Assembly: GCA_964427875.1 (NCBI GenBank)
Contig: CAYRVX010000011.1
Coordinates: forward strand, 21,262 to 85,261
Origin: CAYRVX01 sp964427875
GTDB taxonomy: Bacteria > Planctomycetota > Phycisphaerae > SM23-33
Length of the DNA stretch: 64,000 bases
Direction of reading: 5' to 3'
Below the pieces are notes generated by a model. It did not search any database. It saw nothing but the letters and a program-made list of their open reading frames with translations, and had not been told where the DNA came from. Shown here one piece after another: positions 42,751 through 52,629 of this stretch. How positions within the stretch are numbered: the stretch's first letter is position 1; every line of letters begins with the position of its first letter. The position numbers and the translations under genes were made by a program.

Positions 42751-45700
42751 CTACCTGCGGCGCTTGAGCATTACCAGGCTGCCGATGCCCACGACCAGCG
42801 CGGGCAGCACGCCGCAGTAGATCACGACCAGCAGGACCTTCATGCCGGGCGGGATCTCCTTCATGGTGGCCTGAACGGGCCCGCTGGCGATCAGGTTCTG
42901 CCGCCCGATCAGCCAGTAGGCGCTGTTGACGACCAGGTCCGCGTTGGCCCGGGGCGGGTCGGTCAGGGAGATCGTTCCCTTCGTGTCGCGTACGGCCACC
43001 TCCCGATCGAGATACCCGTCCATCAGGCTCGAGCCGACGCCCAGCACGACGACCCGCGCCGGGGTGATCTTCTTTTCCTTGTCCTCGGTGCGCGTGGCGG
43101 CGGCGGCCACGTCGAAGCCGGCGGGCAGGTCTCCCGCCGCGTAGTTCGGCCAGATGTAGCTGCCCTCGATGCTCTGGAACTGCCGCAGGAGGTCCTGGAT
43201 CCTCCGCGTGGCCCAGGTGCTCTTCCAGTGGGGCGGGATGGCCAGCAGCGACTCGATGCTGACGCCCGGCGGCGGCTCGGCCGGGTCGCCGCGAGCGTCC
43301 TTCTTCCGGTCGATGGGGCAGAGATTCGCCCACAGGACGCGCTGGGCCTGGAGCGGCTTGCCGACGGGGTGGTCCGAGAACGCGCTCAGCGGCAGGTAGC
43401 TGAACCGCTGCCCGTCCACCTTGTACCGCCCCGGCCTCTGGTCGTCGGTGACGGCGGGGATGACGAGGTAGTCCGTCTTGACGTCGATGCCCCACTCGTC
43501 TCGCAGGTAGTCCGCATAGGCGTACGGCGACTGCGTGGGCGGCATGAACATGCTCATCCGCCGCGGCGGGCTGAACGTCGTCAGGAAGATCGCCGGGATG
43601 CCATCGTCGATCGCCTCGATGACCTTCTCGCGGTGCTCGTCCTTGAAGCTCGGCATCGGCATGGGCTGGCGCTGGAAGGGGTTCTGCTGCGCCGCCGGCG
43701 GCGGCGGCAGCACGACGAGCAGCTTCGGGCGATCCTTGTGGTCGTTCGGATCGGGCATGTCCTCGTTGAGGTCCCAGTTCTCGACGGCGAAGTTCGCCTC
43801 CTCCAGGCGCTTGCGGACCGTGCTCAGCGCCTGCAGCGGGATGTCGCTCGGGGGAATCATCTGCGCCATCTGCGGGGGCATGCCGGGCCCCGGGCCCCAG
43901 TACGCCATCAGCACCAGCGCGAACGGCTCGTTGGTCATGGAGAGGACCTTGGAGCCGATGGCCGAGTCGCCGTTGAAGGCACGCTTCTGCGGCGAACCCC
44001 CGGAGCTCGACGGGCCGAACATGTCTCGCACCTTCAGCGGCCAGACCTCGTCGAACTCGACCACCTCCGCCTTCCCGCCCGCCTCGACGATCACGAGGTT
44101 CTCGCCCGTGATGTCCCTCGACAGCGACGTGTCCTTCAGCTCCGGCAGCTTCTCGACGGCGTCGAGCGTGGCCTTGAGCTGCTTCATCGGCTCGGCGAAG
44201 AGCTCCTCCTTCGCGGCCAGCTCCAGGTCCGCCTTGGAGAGCTTGTCCACCGTGTTGAGCTGCTTGATCGCCGCCTCGGCCGCGGATTGTGCCTGGACGA
44301 GCGACTGGGCGGTCCCGGCGACCTGGCCGCGAGCCTGGCGGATGAACTTCTTCTGGTAATCGGGCTTGGCGTTCTTGACGACGGCCTCGGCCTCGGCGGC
44401 CGCTTCCGTGATACGCTGGGCCATCACCTTGTAAAGGTCGCTGATGGCGATGCTCACCGGCAGCGGACCGGCGGCTCGAAGCGTAACGCTGTAGTAGCGG
44501 TTCTCGCGAAGCAGCGCCGTGTGCTCTTCGCCGGCGAGGTTGTCCAACTGGTTCGCGGCCGCGACGGCCAGCTCAGCCGCCTTCTGCGACGCCGCCACGT
44601 GCTTGTTCAGCACCTCGCTGGGGGCGTTGGGGTCCGGCGCGTCGGGCTCGCCGATGTTCCGGGCCATCTCCTTGGCGGCCTGGGAGCACTTCTCGACGGC
44701 CGCCACGGCCTCGGCTCGCCTCTTCTCGTCCGCCGAGGCGGCGGCGATCTTGCCGAGCTGCCCGATCAGCTCGGCGGCCTTCTCCAGGGACTCCCTGAAG
44801 CTCTTGACGGGGTCCTTGATGTCGCGGACGAGGTCGTCGTAGTCCGGCAGGCCGGATCCCGTCAGGGCGGTCTCCACCTTCTCGTGGGCGCGCTGGAGCT
44901 TCTCGGCGCCGGTCTTGATCACGTGGGCGATCTCCAGCGGCAGCGACCACAGGTTCAGATACGAATCGGGAGGATGGCTCTCCCACTTCTGTCGTTCGGC
45001 ATCGAGTTTCTCCTGGAAGGCAGGTGTCTCCTGGCGGAACTTCTTGAGGAACTTGTCGTGCCGGTCGGCCTGGGAGCCGAGCTGGCCGCGAAGACGCGCC
45101 AGGAGCTTGGCCTTGCCCGCGTCGGTCGTGATGTTGGCGACCTCGATGTTCTCGCCGTAGATCTTCATGTCGCCCAGCAGCTCCTGGACGCGCGGGCGGA
45201 GCTCGTCCGTCTGCTTGGCCTCGTCCGTGGACGTGTACACGCACGTCAGCCGCAGCGGCGTCTTCACGTCGCGGAGGAGCTTCTTCGTCCGCTCGCTCAG
45301 GCCGTATCGCCCCAGCGTCTCCATCGAGACGTGCACGTAGTTCTTGCGGTCCTTCTCGGGGTTCTCGTGCTGGCCGATCAGGTTCACCACGATCGCCAGC
45401 GCGAGGGCGACGGCCACCGAGACGATCACGACCGAGGCGTATCGCTGGCGGCTGTTCGACTGGGATGCCCTGGCCAGCAGGACCACCGCCGCCGCGCCGA
45501 GGGCCAGCACTATCACGCCCAGCGACGTCGCCCAGGCGGTGACGACGTCCACCTTCTCGCCGAAGATGTCGCTCGCGACGGCCTCGGGGACCCTCCAGAG
45601 GATCACGGAGAGGGTCACTATGATCGCCGCCGCCGAGACGCCCAGCCAGTAGACCAGCAGGAACTGCTGGGCCCCGGCCCGGCCGCGCAATAGCTGCACG

Positions 45701-45912
45701 CCCCCGACCAGGCCCATCCCCGCGAAGACGAACAGCAGCAGCAGATACGCCACGATCTCGGATCTCGCCTCCGCGGAGGTAAGGTAGGTGATCAGGCCGA
45801 TTGCCGCCGCGGCGGTCGCCGCAAGGCCCAGCACCGACGTCGCCGAGCCGGCCAGACGCGCCTTGGGCGCATCCAGCGGATCGGTCAGTTTCGAGGAATC
45901 GTTCATCGCCAT
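42751..45912 (-). CDS. GldG-like ABC auxiliary membrane protein, unusually long
   Basis: A 1053-residue protein. It has several N-terminal membrane segments (about 20-220), then the GldG-type domain (LTCVYTSTDEAKQTDELRPR). A helical, Ala/Glu-rich insertion follows (about 260-600: EKAAELIGQLGKIAAASADE, AIKQLNTVDKLSKADLEL). The second half of the domain contains LLVVLPPPPA, AIFLTTFSPP and VVVLGVGSSLMDGYLD. The last residues form a C-terminal membrane helix (VIYCGVLPALVVGIGSLVML) with an RRR tail. Typical GldG is about 450-600 residues, so the helical insert accounts for most of the excess. Its start overlaps the permease gene by 10 bp. Confidence 0.88.
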   Translation of the reverse strand: MAMNDSSKLTDPLDAPKARLAGSATSVLGLAATAAAAIGLITYLTSAEARSEIVAYLLLLFVFAGMGLVGGVQLLRGRAGAQQFLLVYWLGVSAAAIIVTLSVILWRVPEAVASDIFGEKVDVVTAWATSLGVIVLALGAAAVVLLARASQSNSRQRYASVVIVSVAVALALAIVVNLIGQHENPEKDRKNYVHVSMETLGRYGLSERTKKLLRDVKTPLRLTCVYTSTDEAKQTDELRPRVQELLGDMKIYGENIEVANITTDAGKAKLLARLRGQLGSQADRHDKFLKKFRQETPAFQEKLDAERQKWESHPPDSYLNLWSLPLEIAHVIKTGAEKLQRAHEKVETALTGSGLPDYDDLVRDIKDPVKSFRESLEKAAELIGQLGKIAAASADEKRRAEAVAAVEKCSQAAKEMARNIGEPDAPDPNAPSEVLNKHVAASQKAAELAVAAANQLDNLAGEEHTALLRENRYYSVTLRAAGPLPVSIAISDLYKVMAQRITEAAAEAEAVVKNAKPDYQKKFIRQARGQVAGTAQSLVQAQSAAEAAIKQLNTVDKLSKADLELAAKEELFAEPMKQLKATLDAVEKLPELKDTSLSRDITGENLVIVEAGGKAEVVEFDEVWPLKVRDMFGPSSSGGSPQKRAFNGDSAIGSKVLSMTNEPFALVLMAYWGPGPGMPPQMAQMIPPSDIPLQALSTVRKRLEEANFAVENWDLNEDMPDPNDHKDRPKLLVVLPPPPAAQQNPFQRQPMPMPSFKDEHREKVIEAIDDGIPAIFLTTFSPPRRMSMFMPPTQSPYAYADYLRDEWGIDVKTDYLVIPAVTDDQRPGRYKVDGQRFSYLPLSAFSDHPVGKPLQAQRVLWANLCPIDRKKDARGDPAEPPPGVSIESLLAIPPHWKSTWATRRIQDLLRQFQSIEGSYIWPNYAAGDLPAGFDVAAAATRTEDKEKKITPARVVVLGVGSSLMDGYLDREVAVRDTKGTISLTDPPRANADLVVNSAYWLIGRQNLIASGPVQATMKEIPPGMKVLLVVIYCGVLPALVVGIGSLVMLKRRR

Positions 45913-46616
45913 CTGCGGCTCTCCAGAGTCTTTACGCTAAGGAACAGGAACAGCGCCGTTCCGCTGAGGAAATATACAAGCCCGCGGGAATCGAGCACGC
46001 CCCGCGAGAAATCCCTGAAATACGTCATCGCGTTGAGGCGGGCCGCCAGGTCCGCCCACGGGCGAAGCCCCAGCCGGACCACCAGCCCCATCAGGATCAC
46101 GAAGAACCCCAGGATGCCGATGGCCGCGATCGCCGCGACGATCTGGTGCCGCGTCAACGTCGAGGCGAAGATGCCCACCGACACGTACGTCGCCCCCAGC
46201 AGGATCATGCCCAGATACCCCGTGACCGCCACCCCCGGGTCCGGGCGCCCGAAGACGATCATCAGTATCAGGAAAACCAGCGTGCTTGCCAGCAGCGCCA
46301 GGTAGAAGATCATCACCCCCAGGAACTTGCCCAGAATCACCTCCGTCTCGGTCACCGGGGAGGTCATGAGCGTCTCGATCGTGCCGCTGTCGAACTCCTT
46401 GCTCAACAGCCCCATGGTCAGCAGCGGCACGGCCAGGACCATGATGATGGCCATGCCGTCGAACAACGGCCGCAGCGATGCCTCCCCGCCGATCCGGATG
46501 TTGATGAAGAACCATCCGGCGCTGAGCAGCAGGAAGCCCGCTCCGATGATGTAGGCGATCGGCGAGAACAGATACGCGGTAAGCTCCCGCCGGGCCAACG
46601 TGAGTGCTTTTCCCAT
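45903..46616 (-). CDS. ABC transporter permease (GldF-like)
   Basis: A 237-residue permease with six predicted helices. It begins LARRELTAYLFSPIAYIIG, typical of ABC-2 type GldF/NosY-like subunits. Other landmarks are MGLLSKEFDSGTIETLMTSPV, which is diagnostic for the family, and VILGKFLGVMIFYLALL. It would pair with the ATPase encoded 24 bp upstream. GAAGGAG precedes the ATG. Confidence 0.93.
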   Translation of the reverse strand: MGKALTLARRELTAYLFSPIAYIIGAGFLLLSAGWFFINIRIGGEASLRPLFDGMAIIMVLAVPLLTMGLLSKEFDSGTIETLMTSPVTETEVILGKFLGVMIFYLALLASTLVFLILMIVFGRPDPGVAVTGYLGMILLGATYVSVGIFASTLTRHQIVAAIAAIGILGFFVILMGLVVRLGLRPWADLAARLNAMTYFRDFSRGVLDSRGLVYFLSGTALFLFLSVKTLESRRWR

Positions 46617-46640
46617 ATCTTCAGCTCCTTCAGGCCTGCG

Positions 46641-47612
46641 TCACTGCGCCACGCGCTGGGCGGCCTGCATGTTCTGCTCGTAAGTGACCTGGACGAAGAA
46701 ATCCTCGAGCGAGCCGACGCTGTGCCGCAGTTCGCGGAGCTGCCAGCCCTTCTCGGAGACCAGGCGGTAGACCTCCGCGCGGCGGTCGGCCTTGCCGTCG
46801 CACTCGATGATCAGGCGTGTCCAGCCGCCGATGCGGCTGTCGGTGACGTTGCGGATGCCATCGAGGGCCTTGACCGCGCCGGCCAGCTCGCCCGACTCGG
46901 CGCCCCGGATCTCCGCCATCACCTGCGAAGGCCCGAGGACCGCCTTGCGGAGCTCCTCCGGCGTGCCGTCGGCAACGATCCTGCCGCCGGCGATCACCAT
47001 GATGTGGTTACACGTCTGCTCGATCTCGGCGAGGATGTGGCTGGAGAGGATGATCGTGTGATCGTCGCCGAGCCGTTGGATCAGCTCCCGCATCGCCCGG
47101 ATCTGGTTGGGGTCCAGACCGATGGTGGGCTCGTCCAGCACGAGGACCGGCGGGTTGTGAAGCAGGGCCTCGGCCAGGCCTACGCGCTGCTTGTACCCGC
47201 GGGAAAGCTCCCCGACCCGGCGGCGCATCACGTCCTCGGGGACGCTCAGCCAGCACCGCTCGGCGACGCGGTCCACCGCCGCGCCCCGCTCGCCGGAGGG
47301 GATGTCGCGGAGGGCCGCCCGGAACATCAGCAGCTCCCGCACCCGCATTTCGGGGTAGAGCGGGACGGCCTCGGGCATGTAGCCGACGTTCCGACGAACC
47401 TCCACCGACTCGCTCAGCACGTCGTAGCCGGCGATGGTGACCTTGCCCGACGTGGCGGGAAGGTAACTCGTCAGGATCTTCAGCGTCGTGCTCTTGCCGG
47501 CCCCGTTGGGGCCCAGGAAGCCGAGGATCCTGCCCTTCTCCACGTGGAAGGAGATGTCGTCCACCGCCAGCACGGGCCCGTACCACTTCGTCAGGTGCTT
47601 GACGTCTATCAT
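46641..47612 (-). CDS. ABC transporter ATP-binding protein (GldA-like)
   Basis: A 323-residue ATPase. Walker A is FLGPNGAGKSTTLK, the Q-loop is near MPEAVPLYPEM, the signature is LSRGYKQRVGLAEALL (SRGYK rather than LSGGQ), Walker B is VLVLDEPTIGLDP, and the switch His is in IILSSHILAEIE. The C-terminal extension (about 225-323) is typical of ABC-2/GldA-type ATPases. First gene of the operon. Confidence 0.95.
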   Translation of the reverse strand: MIDVKHLTKWYGPVLAVDDISFHVEKGRILGFLGPNGAGKSTTLKILTSYLPATSGKVTIAGYDVLSESVEVRRNVGYMPEAVPLYPEMRVRELLMFRAALRDIPSGERGAAVDRVAERCWLSVPEDVMRRRVGELSRGYKQRVGLAEALLHNPPVLVLDEPTIGLDPNQIRAMRELIQRLGDDHTIILSSHILAEIEQTCNHIMVIAGGRIVADGTPEELRKAVLGPSQVMAEIRGAESGELAGAVKALDGIRNVTDSRIGGWTRLIIECDGKADRRAEVYRLVSEKGWQLRELRHSVGSLEDFFVQVTYEQNMQAAQRVAQ

Positions 47613-47961
47613 CTCGTTTTGCCCTCTAGCCTCGCGCCTGCGCCGGCCCCGCCGGCCGGTACAGGCTTCCTATACGGTCAAGCGGGTGTCTTGTTCGAAC
47701 GCTTTTCTCTGTTGTGGAACCATGCGGGGGAACATGTCTAGGGCCGCGGCTGTCACTTGTCAACCCTATCCTTCCCTTCCGCCGCGCAGGGACTCCATCC
47801 CCTGTCATCCCTGACATTACTAAACAGGGGCCTACCGGCTTGTCAAGACGTTTTGTCGCGTTGGGTCGGGGGCGGTTTTTGCTTGTTCGGCCGGCGGCGG
47901 GGAACTACCATCTCTCATCCTTAAGCTCTGCGTTGATGCGTCCCTTTGAGGAGACCGAAGA
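47613..47961. other. Divergent intergenic region, ABC operon / S55 protease gene
   Basis: About 350 bp without a gene, presumably holding both promoters. It is patchily lower in GC (CATTACTAAACAGGGG, GTCAAGACGTTTTGTCG). I could not fix a convincing -35/-10 pair for either direction. A GTTCGAAC palindrome lies near 47694. The plus-strand end carries GAGGAG before the S55 start. Confidence 0.4.
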
Positions 47962-49932
47962 ATGACTTGGCGCAGCATGGTCCTGACCTGGGCGGCCCTG
48001 GCCGTGATCGGCGCGGGGGCACCCGCGAAGGCCCGGCCGGGCAGATCGACCGACGACCGGCTGGCCGCGGCCCGGCGCTTCGTCGAGGCCTCGGACCGCT
48101 ACCTGCACCACAGCAAGCTCCGCCGCGGGATGGAGGGCCACGGGCTGACCGTCCTGGCCGGAACGAAGATCGTCAAGTTCAAGGCCAAGGTCGTTTCCGT
48201 CGTCACTCGCTGGGGGCCGCATCAGGACGTGATCGTCGCGATGCTCTCGGGGCAGAACCTCGAGCACACGGGCATCATTGCGGGAATGAGCGGCTCGCCG
48301 GTGTACTTCCCCGACCCGGACGACGGCAAGGCCAAGCTGGTGGGCGCGATCGCGTACGGCTGGCAGGGGCAGAAGGACCCCCTCTGCGGCATCCAGCCGA
48401 TCACGCAGATGCTCGCCGCCGGAGAGGCCTTCAAGAAGATGGGCAAGGGCAAGCCGGCGCCCAAGTCGGTCCGCTCGCGCCCCCCGAGTGCCGGGGCCGT
48501 ACGCCTCGGACCGAAAGGCCTGGAAGGCTATCTCGAAACCATCCTCAGCCCGGAGAAGATCGATTTCGTCAAGGCGTTCATGCCGGCTTCGCGGAGCGCG
48601 GCCGGCCGCATCACGGCCGGGCCGGAGCTCGTCCCGCTGGCCACGCCCCTGATGGTCTCCGGCGCCAAGCCCCGCACGCTGGCCGAGCTGACCCGCTGCC
48701 TCGAGCCCATGGGCATCGTCCCGGTGGCCTCCGGGGGCGTAAACGCGGCCGAGGCCGCCGAGATCAAGGACCTCAAGCTCGAGCCCGGAGCGGCCATCGC
48801 CGTATCTCTGGCCACCGGCGACGCCGAATACACTGCCGTCGGCACCGTTACCGAGGTCGTTGACGGGCGGCTGCTCGCCTTCGGGCATTCGTTCTACGGT
48901 GAGGGCGACGTGAAGCTGCCGATAGGCCCGGCGTACGTTCACACGTCGGTGGCGGGTCTGCTCAGGAGCTTCAAGCTCTCATCCGGCCTGCGCGTTACCG
49001 GCACGCTGGTGCGGGACGAGCAGGTCGCCATCAGCGGCATCATCGGCCCCAAGCCGGCCATGATCCCCATGACCGTCACGTGCCGCTGGCCCGGCGAGAA
49101 CCGCAAGGAGACGTTTCAGTATCAGATTGCCAACCACCGGTTCATGACGGCCATGATGGCCCGATTCATGCTCGTAGACTCTGCGGCCGCGTGGCATGAG
49201 CTTCCCGAGCGCCACACCGTGAAGTACTCCGTCGCCGTAGCCTACGACAAGATGGGGACCTATCGCGCCCAGAACGTCTCGACGGGCGACGACATCTACC
49301 CGGCCGTCTCAGACATGAGCCGCCCCATCTCCGCCCTGCTGAACAATCCCTACGGCGAGCGGGTCGCCCCCAGCCGCATCGACGTGACCATCACGGTGGA
49401 GAAGGGCGATCTCTCCGCGTCGATGCTCGACCTGAAGCTCCGGGGCGAGACCTATCGGCCGGGCGAGACCGTCACCGGGACGCTGACGATCCGGCCCTAT
49501 CGCAAGCCTCGAAAGACCATTCAGGTGGAGTTCAAGCTGCCCGAGGACCTGCCCGAGGGTAGCTACGCGCTGACGATCTGTGACGCCTCCAGGGAGATGA
49601 TGTCGCGGCAGTCGGAGACGCCGCACATGTTCGCTCCCCGCACGACGCGGCAGATCTTCGAGGCCATTCAGCGCGTCGTCGAGCCGTCGGAGGCCCAGTT
49701 ATACCTTCGGCTGCCCGTCAGGAGCGGAGGCGGATTGGCGATTGCCCAGGGCGAGCTGCCCGATCTGCCCGACAGCAGGGCGAAGATCCTCTCCGAGGCG
49801 CGCATACTGGACACCAGGACCTTCCGCCGCAGCATCGTCCGGACCCTCAAGACCGATCACATCATCTCCGGCTCACTCAGCGCGAAGTTCCGCGTGCAGA
49901 AGAAGCCGGGTGAGACCCTCCTGCGCAAGTAA
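47962..49932 (+). CDS. SpoIVB-like S55 serine protease-domain exported protein
   Basis: A 656-residue protein with a signal peptide (VLTWAALAVIGAGAPAKA). The S55 domain (about 45-330) shows MEGHGLTVLAGTKIVKFKAKV, then the serine motif IIAGMSGSPVYF followed by LVGAIAYGW and GIQPITQML, as in SpoIVB of Bacillus. The PDZ domain of SpoIVB is not visible. The C-terminal half is beta-rich (RGETYRPGETVTGTLTIRPY), like an adhesion or chaperone module. Planctomycetes do not sporulate, so it is probably an envelope protease or a non-proteolytic relative. 12 nt separate it from the propeller gene. Confidence 0.8.
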   Translation: MTWRSMVLTWAALAVIGAGAPAKARPGRSTDDRLAAARRFVEASDRYLHHSKLRRGMEGHGLTVLAGTKIVKFKAKVVSVVTRWGPHQDVIVAMLSGQNLEHTGIIAGMSGSPVYFPDPDDGKAKLVGAIAYGWQGQKDPLCGIQPITQMLAAGEAFKKMGKGKPAPKSVRSRPPSAGAVRLGPKGLEGYLETILSPEKIDFVKAFMPASRSAAGRITAGPELVPLATPLMVSGAKPRTLAELTRCLEPMGIVPVASGGVNAAEAAEIKDLKLEPGAAIAVSLATGDAEYTAVGTVTEVVDGRLLAFGHSFYGEGDVKLPIGPAYVHTSVAGLLRSFKLSSGLRVTGTLVRDEQVAISGIIGPKPAMIPMTVTCRWPGENRKETFQYQIANHRFMTAMMARFMLVDSAAAWHELPERHTVKYSVAVAYDKMGTYRAQNVSTGDDIYPAVSDMSRPISALLNNPYGERVAPSRIDVTITVEKGDLSASMLDLKLRGETYRPGETVTGTLTIRPYRKPRKTIQVEFKLPEDLPEGSYALTICDASREMMSRQSETPHMFAPRTTRQIFEAIQRVVEPSEAQLYLRLPVRSGGGLAIAQGELPDLPDSRAKILSEARILDTRTFRRSIVRTLKTDHIISGSLSAKFRVQKKPGETLLRK

Positions 49933-49944
49933 AGGAATGCCGTA

Positions 49945-52422
49945 ATGAAAGCTCGGAGCTCAACACTGATTGCCCTCTCGGTCCTTTTCCTGGCGGCCGG
50001 GGCGGCGCGGGGCGTCCGGCCCGCCCTCTGGAGCCACACCACCGAAGCGCACTTCGCCACGGGGAAGTTCGAGTCCACGGTCTCCACCTCGCTTGGTGAG
50101 ATCGCCCTCGCCCGGCGGGTGAAGGTGCTGGCCGCCAGCGACTCGGCCCCGCCGGTGGTCTCCGCCGTCGCCGTCGCGGGAAACACCATCTACGCCGGCG
50201 CGGGCAACGAAGGCGTGATCTACAAGGTCCAGTCCGGCAAGGCGGTCAAGTTCGCCGAGCTGCCCTCGACGATGGTCGCCTGCCTCCTGTGGACGGGCAG
50301 GGAGCTGCTCGCCGGCACGGGCGGAGACAAGGCGGGCATCTATCGCGTCGACGGGCGGGGCAAGGTCAAGCCCTTCTGGACCGACGCGAAGGTCAAGTAC
50401 GTCTGGGCCGTCATCCGCAACGAAGACGGCGGCTTCCATGCCGCCACCGGCCCGGAAGGGAAGGTCTTCGCCGTCGACAAGGCCGGCAAGGGCCAGGTGA
50501 TCTACCACGCCGACAAGCTGGCCAAGAACATCCTCTGCCTGATCGCCGGTGCGGGCGGCAAGCTCTACGCCGGCACCGACGAGAAGGGCCTCGTCATCGA
50601 GATCGACCCCAAGGCCAGGACCGGGCGCGTGCTGCTCGACGCCCCGGAGAAGGAGATCGCCGCCCTGCTCCTCGCTGCCGACGGGTCGCTGTTCGCCGCG
50701 ACGTCCGACGCCTCCAAGGCCACCGCCGACGGCGGGAAACGGCCTGCCACCACCAAGGCGGGGAAGGCGGACGGCCCCAGGAAGCCCCCGCAGACCAAGC
50801 CGGCCCCCAAGGCCCAACCCAATAAGGCCCCGGCCGGGAAGCCCGAGACCAGGCCCGCGAAGGAACCGCCCAAGAGACCCCGGAAGCCCAAGCCCGAGCC
50901 CAAGCCCAAGGAAGACAAGCCGAAGGACAAACCCAGGGAAGACAAGCCCAAAGAGGACGACAAGCCGAAGGACGCCGAGAAGCCGCGAGCACCGGAGGGC
51001 AAGAAGCCCGACGTAAAGCGGCTGGAAACCATCGTCCTGCCGGCGAGTACCGCCGAACCGGCGACCCCGGGCACGCCGCCGGCCAAGCCCTCCGCGGCGC
51101 CGGCGCCCAAGCCCGCCGCTGCGGCGCCGCCCGGCACGGTGCGCATCATTCGCACGTCCCGTCCCCCGTCCCGGCCGCCGTCGGCCCCAACCCCACCCGC
51201 CAGGGGCGGACCGGGCAACGCGGTGTACCTGATTCGCTCGGACGGACTGGTGGAAACGGTCTTCCGCAGGCCCGTCACCATCCTGGCCATGATCCTCTCC
51301 GACGGCAAGCTCATCCTGGGCACCGGCAACGGCGGGGGGATATACCGCGTCACGCTCGACGGCGATGAGATCGCCCTCATCGCCGACACCGACGCCAAGC
51401 AGGTCACCTCGCTCGCCGCGCGAGGCGAGGAGATCATCTTCGGCACGGCCAACAAGGGGTCCGTCGCGCTGCTGGAGAAGGGCTTTGCCCGCAAGGGCAC
51501 ATACGTCGCCAAGGCCCTGGACGCCAAGCAGATCGCCCAGTGGGGAACGATGCAGCTCGACGGCCGCACGCCCCCCGGAACCAAGGTCACCATCGCCAGC
51601 CGCAGCGGAAACCTCAACGACCCCGACGAGAAGACCTGGAGCAGTTGGTCCGGGGAAATGCCCCTCCAGAGCGGCTTCCTGCCGATCGGCAGCCCGGCCG
51701 GGCGGTTCCTGCAATACCGGCTGAGCTTCACGTCCAATGGCCGCTCCTCGGCCACCATCTCCGGCGTGAAGCTCGTCTACCAGGTCGGCAACCTCGCCCC
51801 CGCCGTCCAGGCCGTGACCGTCGTGGCCTCCCCCAAGGGGCGGACCTCCAGCGAGACCGCCGGCGGAGCAATGCCCTGGCGGCACATCGCGATCAAGGCC
51901 TCCGACGGGAATGGCGACAAGGTGCGATTCATATTGGCCTTCCGCGAGGTCGGCACCGACGGCTGGATCACCGTCACCGACAAGCTCCTCGTCCCCAAGT
52001 ACGTCTGGGACACCCGCTCGGTCGGTGACGGCAGGTACGAGCTGCGAGTGACGGCCAGTGACGATCCGGTCAACCCGCCGTCGGGGGCCCGCACGGGGGC
52101 GCGGGTGAGCGACCCGTTCGTGATCGACAACACCCCCCCGGCCGTCAGGGACCTTGCCGCCAAGGTTGCCGCCGGCGAGGCCTCCGTCAGCGGCCTGGCC
52201 GTCGACGCCGTCAGCCGCGTCGCCTCCATCCACTACTCCGTCGACAGCCAGACCAAGTGGGTCGCGCTGCTGCCGACCGACGGCATCTGCGACTCCAACA
52301 GCGAGCGATTCGCCTTCGGGGTCAAGGACCTCAAGGGCGGCGCCCACCGCATCGCCCTGCGTGTCGCGGACATCCTCGGCAACGTCGGCTACGGCGCCGT
52401 CATCGTCAACATCGCCAAGTGA
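49945..52422 (+). CDS. Exported beta-propeller protein interrupted by a Lys/Pro linker
   Basis: An 825-residue protein with a signal peptide (STLIALSVLFLAAGAARG). Blades read IYAGAGNEGVIYKV, LLAGTGGDKAGIYRV, HAATGPEGKVFAV and LYAGTDEKGLVIEI (about 70-250). A disordered stretch (about 255-420) rich in Lys, Pro, Asp and Glu follows (KPEPKPKEDKPKD type). The propeller then resumes with LILGTGNGGGIYRV and IIFGTANKGSVALL. The C-terminal 300 residues are beta-sandwich (Fn3-like, KWSSWSGEMPL, ELRVTASDDPVNPP). It is co-transcribed with the S55 gene and is a candidate partner or substrate. Confidence 0.75.
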   Translation: MKARSSTLIALSVLFLAAGAARGVRPALWSHTTEAHFATGKFESTVSTSLGEIALARRVKVLAASDSAPPVVSAVAVAGNTIYAGAGNEGVIYKVQSGKAVKFAELPSTMVACLLWTGRELLAGTGGDKAGIYRVDGRGKVKPFWTDAKVKYVWAVIRNEDGGFHAATGPEGKVFAVDKAGKGQVIYHADKLAKNILCLIAGAGGKLYAGTDEKGLVIEIDPKARTGRVLLDAPEKEIAALLLAADGSLFAATSDASKATADGGKRPATTKAGKADGPRKPPQTKPAPKAQPNKAPAGKPETRPAKEPPKRPRKPKPEPKPKEDKPKDKPREDKPKEDDKPKDAEKPRAPEGKKPDVKRLETIVLPASTAEPATPGTPPAKPSAAPAPKPAAAAPPGTVRIIRTSRPPSRPPSAPTPPARGGPGNAVYLIRSDGLVETVFRRPVTILAMILSDGKLILGTGNGGGIYRVTLDGDEIALIADTDAKQVTSLAARGEEIIFGTANKGSVALLEKGFARKGTYVAKALDAKQIAQWGTMQLDGRTPPGTKVTIASRSGNLNDPDEKTWSSWSGEMPLQSGFLPIGSPAGRFLQYRLSFTSNGRSSATISGVKLVYQVGNLAPAVQAVTVVASPKGRTSSETAGGAMPWRHIAIKASDGNGDKVRFILAFREVGTDGWITVTDKLLVPKYVWDTRSVGDGRYELRVTASDDPVNPPSGARTGARVSDPFVIDNTPPAVRDLAAKVAAGEASVSGLAVDAVSRVASIHYSVDSQTKWVALLPTDGICDSNSERFAFGVKDLKGGAHRIALRVADILGNVGYGAVIVNIAK

Positions 52423-52629
52423 GCGTCCCGCGGCCTTTGCTGCGCCGCGGCAGGAACGGATCGTCTCCCCGCGTCTTCGGCGCACCGCCGGCGGACCCGC
52501 CGGGCCCGGCGGCTGCCGCGAGCTCGACGGTCGCAACCGCACCTTCCGAGGCGCGGCTCACCAATTCTCCCTTGCAGGATACGATCGAGACGGTAGGGTA
52601 CTGGACTTGCTGTTTGCTGGAGAAGGGCT

